Below are positions 1 to 6,801 of a DNA stretch of 8,322 bases, piece after piece. Source of the DNA: CAZQSL01 sp964595945 (GTDB lineage Bacteria; UBP15; UBA6099; JAJRTR01); contig CAZQSL010000144.1 of NCBI GenBank assembly GCA_964595945.1, forward strand, positions 1 to 8,322, written 5' to 3'. The notes beneath the pieces are model-generated. The model was not told the DNA's origin and did not search any database. It worked only from the letters and a program-made list of their open reading frames with translations. The position numbers and the translations under genes are program-made. How positions within the stretch are numbered: position 1 is the stretch's first letter; each line of letters begins with the position of its first letter.

Positions 1-897
1 CTCATTGACGCAATACGTCTGTCACTGCTCGGACATCTGGGAGATATACTTCGATTTCCCGAGCCTCCCGCCGCCCGTGGCGGCATAAATCTCGTGGGAT
101 TTCCCGCCGGGGAAGGACGCGACGAGATAGAGTCGCTGCTTGGCCGCGCCGGTATCCGCGTCAACGCACGGCTTCTACCTGATATCGACCTGGACGACGC
201 GGGCAGATATCTCGACGCAAACCTTCAGGTCTTCCACCCCAACCATGCTTTCGATGAAATCCGCGAAGGTCTCCTCGACAGTCTTCCCATTGAAAGCATT
301 ACACCCTCGGCTCCCTTCGGCATCCGCCGCACATGGGAATTCCTCGAAACGATCGCGTCCCGAACGGGCACCACGTCATCCGTCGCGGCGCTTCGTGACG
401 AAATCGGCAGCGGCCTCCTTCACCGTCTATCCGAAGAAAGAGCGGCTGCGGATGGACTCCGGGTTGGTCTGGTCATCCATTCATCCGAAATCTTTCTGCT
501 TGCGGACTCGACGGTTTCATGGGGAGCGCCCTTGCCCCAGATGCTGGAAGAAATGGGGTTCGGAATCGATATATTGGTCTTCGTACCGGAGGGAAAACAG
601 CCTCCCACAGTCCAGCCACAACAGTTCTTCGAATCACCAGCACAGCACACAATCAGTTTCTTTTCATCATCCCGCGAACTCGACACACTGCTCGAAGCAG
701 GTTCGTTCGGAGCGGTTTATTCTGACGTATTCCTTGACGAGCGGCTTGCTGCACATGGCAAGAACTGGTTTTCGGCATCGCTTTTCGAGATGGGATTCGA
801 AGGCGCGTTCCGGTCGGCTCAGCGTCTGAGAAAACTGTGTCGTGCCGGTTTTTACGCCAAGTTCAATAAATATTTTTCGTCAGGAGGCCGCGATTGA
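1..897 (+). CDS. Nitrogenase component 1-like subunit (NifD/NifK superfamily), C-terminal part
   Basis: The reading frame is open from the first base, so the start lies outside the window; 298 codons are visible. The family is usually 400-500 residues long, so roughly the first third is missing, including where the cluster-binding cysteines normally lie. Residue numbers count from the left edge. The family pattern is clear: a GFPAGEGRDE segment leading to GIRVN (about 32-54), PFGIRRTWEFLETIA (about 105-119, the P-x-G-x-x-x-T-x-x-F-L block of component 1 proteins), a domain beginning GLRVGLVIHSSE (about 152-163), and a C-terminal block with YSDVFLDERL, GKNWF and FEMGFEGAF (about 240-270). The family forms two-subunit reductases receiving electrons from a NifH-like ATPase. 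The next gene, overlapping this stop codon, is probably the partner. The only cysteine in the visible part is in RKLCRAGF near the C terminus, so no cofactor ligand can be assigned here. The substrate is unknown; N2 fixation is unlikely. Confidence 0.85.
   Translation, partial: LIDAIRLSLLGHLGDILRFPEPPAARGGINLVGFPAGEGRDEIESLLGRAGIRVNARLLPDIDLDDAGRYLDANLQVFHPNHAFDEIREGLLDSLPIESITPSAPFGIRRTWEFLETIASRTGTTSSVAALRDEIGSGLLHRLSEERAAADGLRVGLVIHSSEIFLLADSTVSWGAPLPQMLEEMGFGIDILVFVPEGKQPPTVQPQQFFESPAQHTISFFSSSRELDTLLEAGSFGAVYSDVFLDERLAAHGKNWFSASLFEMGFEGAFRSAQRLRKLCRAGFYAKFNKYFSSGGRD
882..887 (+). promoter_or_regulatory. Shine-Dalgarno site that fixes a TTG start
   Basis: AGGAGG is a full consensus ribosome binding site ending 6 bases before TTG 894. 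That TTG overlaps the TGA stop (895-897) of the upstream gene. The geometry supports the rare TTG start and suggests translational coupling of the two nitrogenase-like subunits. Confidence 0.85.
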
Positions 898-2165
898 GCA
901 CGACCAGCGAGTTTTCCGTCAGACTCAACATGCCATTTATGGCAGGCGTACAGATCGCCGTAAACGCCATCAGCGATACGCGGCTGCTTGTTGACTCGTC
1001 CGATTGTGCCATGTCGTTTGCCGAAACCATACAGAATCACGACCTTAATTCGACTCTCATCAGCACCACCGGTCATCACAGGGTTTTTCACACTGGCGCG
1101 GATGTCCACAAAATGACAGGCGACAGGACTGTCGAAATCGAGAGCGCCATTGCGCGCATTGCCCCCGGCGCTGCCGCTGTCTATATCACACCTTCACCTG
1201 TCACGGCTGTTACCGGCGTACAGTATGACATGCTAATACGCAGACTGTGTGACGCCATCAGCACACCCATGCTGGAGGTGCGTCGAAAAGGATTGATCGG
1301 CGACTGGCTCGATGGCTACGAGGCTGTCCTGACCGCCACTGCGGGTGCCTACAATCACGACGGCTCATCGCCTGACCCGTCCATCGCCGCCGTTGTCGGC
1401 ATCCTGATGGATCGCAATGAACAGGACTGCATTGCGGACATCGCGCAGATACGAAGCATGCTTTCGGAAGGTCTCGGCCTGCAGGTTTCCTCTCTGTGGC
1501 CAGACGGCGGACCTTTTTCGGGACTCATGGAACTAAAAAACACGGGCACCGTGATCTCGCTGCCTTATGGGCGCAAAGCGGCTGCAATCCTCGCAAAGAA
1601 GCTCGGCGCCAATCTCGTCGTCACCGATCTGCCAATGGGCATCGATGGCACTTGCCGCTGGTTGCGCGATATCGCTGCCGCCACCGGCACACAATCCCGC
1701 GCCGAAGATTATATCGACTCACAACTTTCATCATTGATACCACAGTTGAAATGGATCCCCAAGAAATGGCTCAGTAATGCGCGGATAGCTTTTTGCGGCG
1801 ATCCATATCAGATGGACGGGATCAGGGGGATTGTCGAAGAAATGGATGGTGAATTCATCTGTGGCGCAATTTTCGCCAGCGATGATAAATGTGGCGACGA
1901 ATCACTTGCGGGCAGGTATGCAATAGGCGACAGGGAGTTCCGAAATGAAATTACCGGCGGGGCGCTTTCTGAAATCACACTGTTTATAACGAATTCGATC
2001 GCTGCGCGTGAAATCAGGGCGGCTGACACGCATGCCGGCATCATGGAATACGGACTCCCGTCATACGCTCACCACGAGTTGTACCCCGCGCCCAGACTCG
2101 GATTCGGCGGTGCGGCCCACGTTATCGGGCGTATCGCAAACGGCATTGCCGGGAGACGTCTCTAA
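894..2165 (+). CDS. Nitrogenase component 1-like subunit, probable partner of the upstream gene
   Basis: This protein of 423 residues belongs to the nitrogenase/oxidoreductase component 1 superfamily. The start is TTG, supported by AGGAGG 6 bases upstream and the overlap with the previous stop. Visible family blocks are: DSSDCA at 35-40 (position of the family HGxxGC motif, so Cys38 may be a cluster ligand); YITPSPVTAVTGVQYD at 97-112 (equivalent to the C-P-x-x-x-x-G-D/T-D block); LPMGIDGTCRWLRDIAAATG at 246-265; ARIAFCGDPY at 296-305; and a C-terminal PAPRLGFGGAAHVIGRIAN at 398-416, matching the P-x-x-G-Y-x-G-A block of NifK/BchB relatives. Cysteines expected for a P-cluster are mostly absent: the second block has no cysteine and the third has T-P instead of C-P. 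The protein may therefore hold a simpler cluster with its partner, or act as the non-ligating subunit. The family assignment is strong; the role in a reductase of unknown, possibly tetrapyrrole, substrate is inference. Confidence 0.87.
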   Translation: MSTTSEFSVRLNMPFMAGVQIAVNAISDTRLLVDSSDCAMSFAETIQNHDLNSTLISTTGHHRVFHTGADVHKMTGDRTVEIESAIARIAPGAAAVYITPSPVTAVTGVQYDMLIRRLCDAISTPMLEVRRKGLIGDWLDGYEAVLTATAGAYNHDGSSPDPSIAAVVGILMDRNEQDCIADIAQIRSMLSEGLGLQVSSLWPDGGPFSGLMELKNTGTVISLPYGRKAAAILAKKLGANLVVTDLPMGIDGTCRWLRDIAAATGTQSRAEDYIDSQLSSLIPQLKWIPKKWLSNARIAFCGDPYQMDGIRGIVEEMDGEFICGAIFASDDKCGDESLAGRYAIGDREFRNEITGGALSEITLFITNSIAAREIRAADTHAGIMEYGLPSYAHHELYPAPRLGFGGAAHVIGRIANGIAGRRL

Positions 2166-2175
2166 TTCATTTTCC

Positions 2176-2182
2176 GAGGTGA
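2176..2182 (+). promoter_or_regulatory. Shine-Dalgarno site for the first B12-radical SAM gene
   Basis: GAGGTGA matches the 16S anti-Shine-Dalgarno region closely, with the GAGG core ending 5 bases before GTG 2185. It selects GTG 2185 over the in-frame GTG 2179, which overlaps the site, and over in-frame starts further upstream inside the preceding gene. Confidence 0.75.
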
Positions 2183-2184
2183 CT

Positions 2185-3633
2185 GTGAAGGTTTTTTTCA
2201 TCCATTGCCCAAAAAAGATATATGACGATGGCAAGCTGTATCAGATGCAGGTAATGCTGCCGCCGATCGGGCTTTGGAGCCTCGCCGACATGGTCCAATC
2301 AGCCGGGCATGAGGTCGAAATCGTCCATACCGGCATCGAGGAATGCGCGGATCAGGGATTCGACCTTGCGGATTATCTCGTATCGCGCGGAGCGGAATGC
2401 GTATGCTTTTCGCTCCACTGGCATCTGCAACTCAGCGAAGTACTGCAGCAGTCAATCAGTGTACGGCAGCAACTCCCCGAGGCGATAATCCTGCTCGGCG
2501 GCATTACAGCAAGCGGCATGGCATCAGAGATCATCGAACAGTGGCGCCACATCGACTACATCGTGTGCGGCGAAGGCGAAGCCGGCCTCGCGTCACTGCT
2601 GGCCGGAGGTCGAGCCGCCGCGTCATCAGCTCCTGGACTATGCCGCCGTGATGAGGATGGGCGAGCCGTCACTAACCCCCATGCCCCCTGCCCTGACGGT
2701 CTCATGCTCGACAGGTTTTCGCACATCAGGCTCGAACTCATGAAAAACCACCGGTTATACAGGGGCCGCTATTTTTTCACGCCTGCCGCTGAGGATTTCG
2801 ATATATGGAGCAACTCCAACCGCATGTGGTATCTCTACGTCGGCCGTGGCTGCACGTTTGACTGCGCATATTGCGGCGGCGGCCGGCGGTCGCACAATTT
2901 GCTTTCCGGACGCTCCAAGGTGGTTTTCAGACCGGGCTCATCAGTGGCTGCCGACATGATGTCTCTCAATCGCAACCATGACGTGAATTCCTTCTATATT
3001 TGCTTCAATCCCTCGGGCATGCCGCGCAGCTACTACCCCGCACTTTTCGACTCCGTCCGCGGAAAGATGGATGCCTCGATGGTGTTTGAATACTATAATC
3101 CGACAGTCGCACCCGATTTTATAAGATCATTCTCGCGCGCCTTCAGTCACGAAACATCTCAGTTCGTGCTGTCACCTACAGCATTTGCGAAATCGGCGCG
3201 AGCGAGATACTGTCCGTCGGCATTCGACGACAGCACCCTGCACGACATGATCGAATTATCCTCCCGCGAAGGCATCAGAGTCGTGTTGTTTTATTCGCCC
3301 ATGCCGCAGGAAGACGAGCCAGAACGGCTCGCAGGCATGAGATTCGCGCGAACCCTCGTGGAGAAATTTCCGGGGGTTTCAGTGATCGTCATGCCAATCG
3401 AAATAGAGCCGCTGTCTCCGTGGGCGCTTGATCCGGCCGCCTCGGGCATTACGCCACTTCGCACAACCCTTTCCGAGTATGTAACGCATCACTCAATCGG
3501 ATCGAGGATAATTTCGCAGGAAAACCTCGGCTACAGATTTCCGCACTTCGAGGACATAATGCAAACCATCGCCGGGTTTTCGGACAATCCGCGATGGATG
3601 GTCTTTTTTCCTCACATTTTCGATTCGCACTGA
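2185..3633 (+). CDS. B12-binding-domain radical SAM protein with a CxxxCxxC-GGG motif
   Basis: This protein has 482 residues with a GTG start chosen by the GAGGTGA site just upstream. Residues 1 to about 140 look like a cobalamin-binding Rossmann domain: MKVFFIHCPK, PPIGLWSLADMVQSAGHEVEI (26-46), ILLGGITASG (102-111) and IDYIVCGEGEAGLASLL (123-139, the 'vxGEGE' turn common in this family). I see no DxHxxG motif, which is usual for this radical SAM class, so a lower-axial histidine cannot be named. The radical SAM cluster motif is GCTFDCAYCGGG with Cys223, Cys227 and Cys230, binding a [4Fe-4S] cluster that cleaves S-adenosylmethionine. The C-terminal third is distinctive, with many aromatic residues, and I do not recognise it. 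Family members methylate unactivated carbons or catalyse ring formation (BchE). The gene follows the nitrogenase-like pair after 19 bases and precedes a second such enzyme, so it probably acts on the same substrate. The reaction is unknown. Confidence 0.88.
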   Translation: MKVFFIHCPKKIYDDGKLYQMQVMLPPIGLWSLADMVQSAGHEVEIVHTGIEECADQGFDLADYLVSRGAECVCFSLHWHLQLSEVLQQSISVRQQLPEAIILLGGITASGMASEIIEQWRHIDYIVCGEGEAGLASLLAGGRAAASSAPGLCRRDEDGRAVTNPHAPCPDGLMLDRFSHIRLELMKNHRLYRGRYFFTPAAEDFDIWSNSNRMWYLYVGRGCTFDCAYCGGGRRSHNLLSGRSKVVFRPGSSVAADMMSLNRNHDVNSFYICFNPSGMPRSYYPALFDSVRGKMDASMVFEYYNPTVAPDFIRSFSRAFSHETSQFVLSPTAFAKSARARYCPSAFDDSTLHDMIELSSREGIRVVLFYSPMPQEDEPERLAGMRFARTLVEKFPGVSVIVMPIEIEPLSPWALDPAASGITPLRTTLSEYVTHHSIGSRIISQENLGYRFPHFEDIMQTIAGFSDNPRWMVFFPHIFDSH

Positions 3634-3636
3634 CAT

Positions 3637-3653
3637 CATCCGGAGCCCGGATG
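3637..3653 (+). other. Intergenic RNA hairpin between the two B12-radical SAM genes
   Basis: CATCCGG-AGC-CCGGATG is a perfect 7-bp inverted repeat with a 3-base loop. It begins 4 bases after the upstream stop codon and lies just ahead of the GGAG ribosome site at 3659-3662. No run of T follows, so it is not a Rho-independent terminator. It could stabilise or process the message between the two genes. A chance repeat is possible. Confidence 0.5.
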
Positions 3654-3672
3654 GAAACGGAGCAATATTCAG

Positions 3673-5265
3673 ATGAAGCTGAGGACTCTGCTGGTAGTCC
3701 CGAAATATACAAACAGGCCAGGTGACTACTATGAATTCCCGCTCGGGCTCGCATATCTTTCCGCGGCGCTGAAAAAAGCCGGGCACGAAGTCGAGTGCCT
3801 CAATACCAACCACTACGACAGTCCGGCAGAACAGCAGGTCTTCGACGCCATCCGCCAGAAGGACATCCACATCGTCGGCACAGGCGGTTTCTCGACACAT
3901 TATCAGGCTGTAAAAAGGATATTCGACGCAGCCGACCACGCGCGAAAACGCATTGTTAAAATCGCCGGCGGCCCTCTCATAACGAGCGAACCCATCATCG
4001 TAGCTGGTGGCCTCGGCGCACACATCGGGGTGGTCGGCGAAGGCGAAATCACCATTGTCGAAATCCTCGACGCTTTGTGCGAAGGAGGCGACATCCCTTC
4101 CATCAGGGGCATAGTGTACAGAAACGCCGATGCCTCATACACTGCCACCGCTCCCCGGGAATTCATCGCCGATCTCGACTCCGTGCCACTGCCTGATTAC
4201 AAGGGTTTTGAAATCGAAAAATACCTCGAACGCCAGCGCCCCGATGACAGGCAGTATCTTTACCGCAACGACAACCCGCGTTTTGTCTACGCAGTCGCCA
4301 GCCGCGCATGCCCCTATAAGTGCACATTCTGCTTCCCGATGTTCGGCACAAAGACGCGCGCGCGTTCACTCGACAATTTCTTCTCAGAAGTCGATCTTCT
4401 CGTCAATACCTATGGCGTCAACACTCTCGGTGTTTTTGACGCACTCTTCGACACTTCGCCCGGCTATGTGCGCGATTTTTCCAAAGGCATCGCCGGTTAT
4501 GGCATCGACTGGTTCATGCAGATCAAAGCCGGCTCCATCGACGAATCCAGACTCACCATGCTGCGCGATTCGGGCCTTTTCGCCATCCTGTACGGCCTCG
4601 AAAGCGCAAGCGACTACATACTCAAAAAAATGAAAAAAGGCATCACGGTCAGTGATATCGAAAACGCGCTCGCGCTCAACAGAAAACTCGGCGTCAGGAT
4701 ATTCGGCGAATTCATCTTCGGACACCCGGCCGAGACATGGGAAACCGCTATGCAAACCCTCGAATGGTGGGATAGCAACAGCCACTATCAGATCGACATG
4801 GCCCACCTCTATCCTATCCCCGGCTGTGAAGACTACCGCTATTGCATCGAAAACGGCATTATCCCGGATCCACTCGACTACATCGAAAAGGGCTGCCGTC
4901 AGATCAACATGACTGCAATGGACGACGCCACATACCGTAAAATCTTCGATATCATCAACGACTATGGCACCAACCGCGCCGCCTTCGGCGCTCTCGAATC
5001 AATCACCGCAGAAGGTATGGACGAAGACAAGGGCGTGCACGCCTGCACCATCAGGGCTACCTGTCCGCACTGCGGCCACACCAGCGCTTTCAGACACTAC
5101 CACCTCGCTACAATCCGCAAAACGATCAAGTACCCCTACTCGGGATTCACATTCACATGCCTTTCCTGCAATCAGGCATACACGATCAGGGAAGATGATA
5201 TCGAGGCCGGCTGCCCGGACGATCAGTCCGCAGCCGCTTTCCGCGACCGGACTGGCCCATTATGA
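3673..5265 (+). CDS. B12-binding-domain radical SAM protein (BchE-like family) with C-terminal zinc ribbon
   Basis: This protein has 530 residues. The ATG start has GGAG at 3659-3662, 10 bases upstream. Residues 1 to about 145 form a cobalamin-binding domain: LLVVPKYTNRPG, FPLGLAYLSAALKKAGHEVE (22-41), IAGGPLITSEP (97-107) and IGVVGEGEITIVEIL (118-132). A linker with PLPDY (172-176) leads to the radical SAM domain with RACPYKCTFC, ligands Cys213, Cys217 and Cys220. Later core motifs are YGLESASDYILKKMKKG (307-323) and GEFIFGHPAETWE (345-357). The last 70 residues carry CPHC (464-467) and CLSC (496-499), a four-cysteine zinc-ribbon or rubredoxin-like knuckle. This tail is unusual, and could bind zinc or a further iron centre. 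The domain order is that of BchE and of many B12-dependent radical SAM methylases and cyclases. It is the last gene of the forward operon. Anaerobic methylation or cyclisation of the cluster's substrate is likely but unproven. Confidence 0.92.
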   Translation: MKLRTLLVVPKYTNRPGDYYEFPLGLAYLSAALKKAGHEVECLNTNHYDSPAEQQVFDAIRQKDIHIVGTGGFSTHYQAVKRIFDAADHARKRIVKIAGGPLITSEPIIVAGGLGAHIGVVGEGEITIVEILDALCEGGDIPSIRGIVYRNADASYTATAPREFIADLDSVPLPDYKGFEIEKYLERQRPDDRQYLYRNDNPRFVYAVASRACPYKCTFCFPMFGTKTRARSLDNFFSEVDLLVNTYGVNTLGVFDALFDTSPGYVRDFSKGIAGYGIDWFMQIKAGSIDESRLTMLRDSGLFAILYGLESASDYILKKMKKGITVSDIENALALNRKLGVRIFGEFIFGHPAETWETAMQTLEWWDSNSHYQIDMAHLYPIPGCEDYRYCIENGIIPDPLDYIEKGCRQINMTAMDDATYRKIFDIINDYGTNRAAFGALESITAEGMDEDKGVHACTIRATCPHCGHTSAFRHYHLATIRKTIKYPYSGFTFTCLSCNQAYTIREDDIEAGCPDDQSAAAFRDRTGPL

Positions 5266-5275
5266 ACATGGACAG

Positions 5276-6646
5276 TCACGCTCCGCCGTCACGGCCTGAC
5301 ATCTCTTTTTCACGGTTATAAAAACCAGCAAGATACTCGTCGGGGAAAAACAGCGAAGACATTTCCGAAGCAGCCGCTTTGCCGTCAAAACGCCAATGTA
5401 TAGCGCCGTCAGCAATTTCGACCAGGCCATTTGCCATCAGATATGCAAACTCTCCGCTGAAATAATCCTGCGGCTGACTGCCGAAAAACCGCCCGAATTC
5501 TTCGCACGGCAGAGCGCGGCCAAACTCTATAAATCTCCTCACGCACGTGCCGGCTTCGAGTTCGATGCTGCTCTCCTGGCATTGGTATGCCTCGGGAGCG
5601 ACATAAGCGGTCATGTCAGCCGGCCCGAGATTGAAATAATTCGCGCGGCCAAAAATGTTGGAAAATGACTGTGCGCCTACTCCCATGAGAGTACTTCCGA
5701 TTTCCGACTGCAAGCGGTTGACCTCAAGCCATTTGCTGTGTGCTGCGCTCCTGTAGACAGCCACAAAGTCATATCGCCGGTCAAATCTGTCATATCCCAT
5801 AGCAGTGGCTCTGTCAAAAAACATTTCCACTATTTCATCCCAACTATATCCGGCCTTGAGCGGAGATGGAGCGACCGGCTGCGAGGGGTTTTGCGGTACG
5901 ACGAAATCATACAGCACAATCGTGTCAGGCTGACGTCTGGCAAGCGCGTCAAACGACGCCAGAAACGTTTCACGCGTTTCACCTGGCAATCCCGCGATAA
6001 GGTCTGACGATACTTCGCCGATGCCCGTCTTTCTGATATTGTCGATTGCCGTGTCTATATGCTCCATCGTCTGATAGTCACGGTTGACAAGCTTGAGTAC
6101 TGCCTCTGTTGTCGACTGCACTCCGAGGCTAACTCTGTTGATACCGTATCTCTTCATGATTCTGCATTTGCTTTCGGTCGTGGTAACCGGTGTCATTTCC
6201 ACGCTTTTGATGCACCCCTTGCGGAACCCGAACGACTCCTTGACGATCCGCAGCATTTCTTCGAAATTCCTGTCAGTGTGAAGTCCTGGAGTACCGCCAC
6301 CGATGAGCATGCAGGCGAATCTGAATTTCGACAAGACACCGGACAGTGCCTTGCACTCGACATACATGCGAGCGAGGTGGCTGCCGAGTTCGTGTTTGCC
6401 GCCGATGACCGAAGAGTCGTAGATGCAGTAGCTGCATCTCGAAAAACAATATGGCGTGTGTGCATAAAACATCGCATGCCCGGGCACCCTGCCTCTGCTT
6501 ACGTCATCCGCAAATCCGTCCCACAGCGCCACAATGTCGTCAAGAGAAACCCTTCGCCCGAGACTCCGGCAAAAATATGTGTCGAATGCCCCGGCAAACA
6601 GTTCTCTGCCCATCATCGCTTTTTCTTCAGGTCCGAGCTTTGCCAT
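5276..6646 (-). CDS. HemN/HemW-like radical SAM protein
   Basis: From ATG 6646 the protein has 456 residues, close to the length of HemN. That start follows a GGGGTGG site, and a TATAAT box lies over the more upstream candidates, GTG 6697 and ATG 6682, making them unlikely. Motifs are those of the HemN/HemW group: YAHTPYCFSRCSYC with Cys67, Cys71 and Cys74; LIGGGTPGLH (114-123); SVEMTP (148-153); RVSLGVQST (171-179); DLIAGLPGET (215-224); and a C-terminal GVGAQSFSNIFGRANYF (322-338), the usual 'GxGAxS' block. True HemN has a fourth cysteine two residues after the third; here the sequence is CIY, so it is probably not coproporphyrinogen dehydrogenase itself. Relatives include the heme chaperone HemW and HutW/ChuW-type radical methylases that open or modify heme. 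It runs opposite to the operon and converges with it. Action on a tetrapyrrole would suit the neighbourhood but is inferred. Confidence 0.88.
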   Translation of the reverse strand: MAKLGPEEKAMMGRELFAGAFDTYFCRSLGRRVSLDDIVALWDGFADDVSRGRVPGHAMFYAHTPYCFSRCSYCIYDSSVIGGKHELGSHLARMYVECKALSGVLSKFRFACMLIGGGTPGLHTDRNFEEMLRIVKESFGFRKGCIKSVEMTPVTTTESKCRIMKRYGINRVSLGVQSTTEAVLKLVNRDYQTMEHIDTAIDNIRKTGIGEVSSDLIAGLPGETRETFLASFDALARRQPDTIVLYDFVVPQNPSQPVAPSPLKAGYSWDEIVEMFFDRATAMGYDRFDRRYDFVAVYRSAAHSKWLEVNRLQSEIGSTLMGVGAQSFSNIFGRANYFNLGPADMTAYVAPEAYQCQESSIELEAGTCVRRFIEFGRALPCEEFGRFFGSQPQDYFSGEFAYLMANGLVEIADGAIHWRFDGKAAASEMSSLFFPDEYLAGFYNREKEMSGRDGGA

Positions 6647-6648
6647 CG

Positions 6649-6655
6649 CCACCCC
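6649..6655 (-). promoter_or_regulatory. Probable ribosome binding site for the HemN-like gene
   Basis: On the minus strand this reads GGGGTGG, 2 bases before ATG 6646. The spacing is short, so the call is tentative, but no purine-rich site precedes GTG 6697 or ATG 6682. Confidence 0.4.
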
Positions 6656-6680
6656 GCAATCATTTTTCTCGACCAATGCC

Positions 6681-6709
6681 ATTATACAGTCAAGCACGTG
6701 TTTCTACAA
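6681..6709 (-). promoter_or_regulatory. Candidate sigma-70 promoter for the HemN-like gene
   Basis: On the minus strand there is a TATAAT at 6686-6681, a perfect -10 box. Exactly 17 bases upstream is TTGTAG (6709-6704), a 3-of-6 match to -35. Transcription would start near 6674, leaving a short leader before ATG 6646. The -35 box is poor, so an activator or a chance match is possible. Confidence 0.5.
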
Positions 6710-6747
6710 AAAGGCAGAACTCCGGACACCCCAGCCCGGCACCTTCG

Positions 6748-6776
6748 TTGACACTCCTGACCCGCCTCGTTACAAT
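6748..6776 (+). promoter_or_regulatory. Near-consensus sigma-70 promoter for the U32 gene pair
   Basis: TTGACA (6748-6753), a perfect -35 box, is followed after exactly 17 bases by TACAAT (6771-6776), one base from the consensus -10. The predicted transcription start is near 6783, about 20 bases before GTG 6802. It implies strong basal transcription of the U32 genes independently of the nitrogenase-like operon. Confidence 0.8.
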
Positions 6777-6801
6777 GAACCTGTGAAGGGGATGACCAGC
6801 A

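Noticed and set aside
140..829. 229-codon forward reading frame in another phase
   Set aside because: It lies wholly within the nitrogenase-like gene and its composition, rich in Ser, Arg and His, is typical of an out-of-frame translation.
1..2165. Genuine molybdenum nitrogenase nifDK
   Set aside because: The second subunit lacks most P-cluster cysteines and no nif assembly gene is adjacent; both proteins show only superfamily blocks.
2008..2184. Longer N terminus for the first B12-radical SAM protein
   Set aside because: The extension would lie inside the preceding gene, its translation does not look like the family, and GAGGTGA points to GTG 2185.
3493..4023. 176-codon minus-strand reading frame
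   Set aside because: It is a shadow of two well-supported forward radical SAM genes, spans their junction and resembles no family.
5262..5321. Orphan ATGA-coupled start at the end of the second B12-radical SAM gene, possibly the relic of a lost downstream gene
   Set aside because: The frame ends after 19 codons inside the opposing gene, with no recognisable sequence; a chance overlap is simpler.
6647..6697. N-terminal 17-residue extension of the HemN-like protein from GTG 6697
   Set aside because: No ribosome site precedes it and a TATAAT box lies across it; ATG 6646 is preferred, though not proven.
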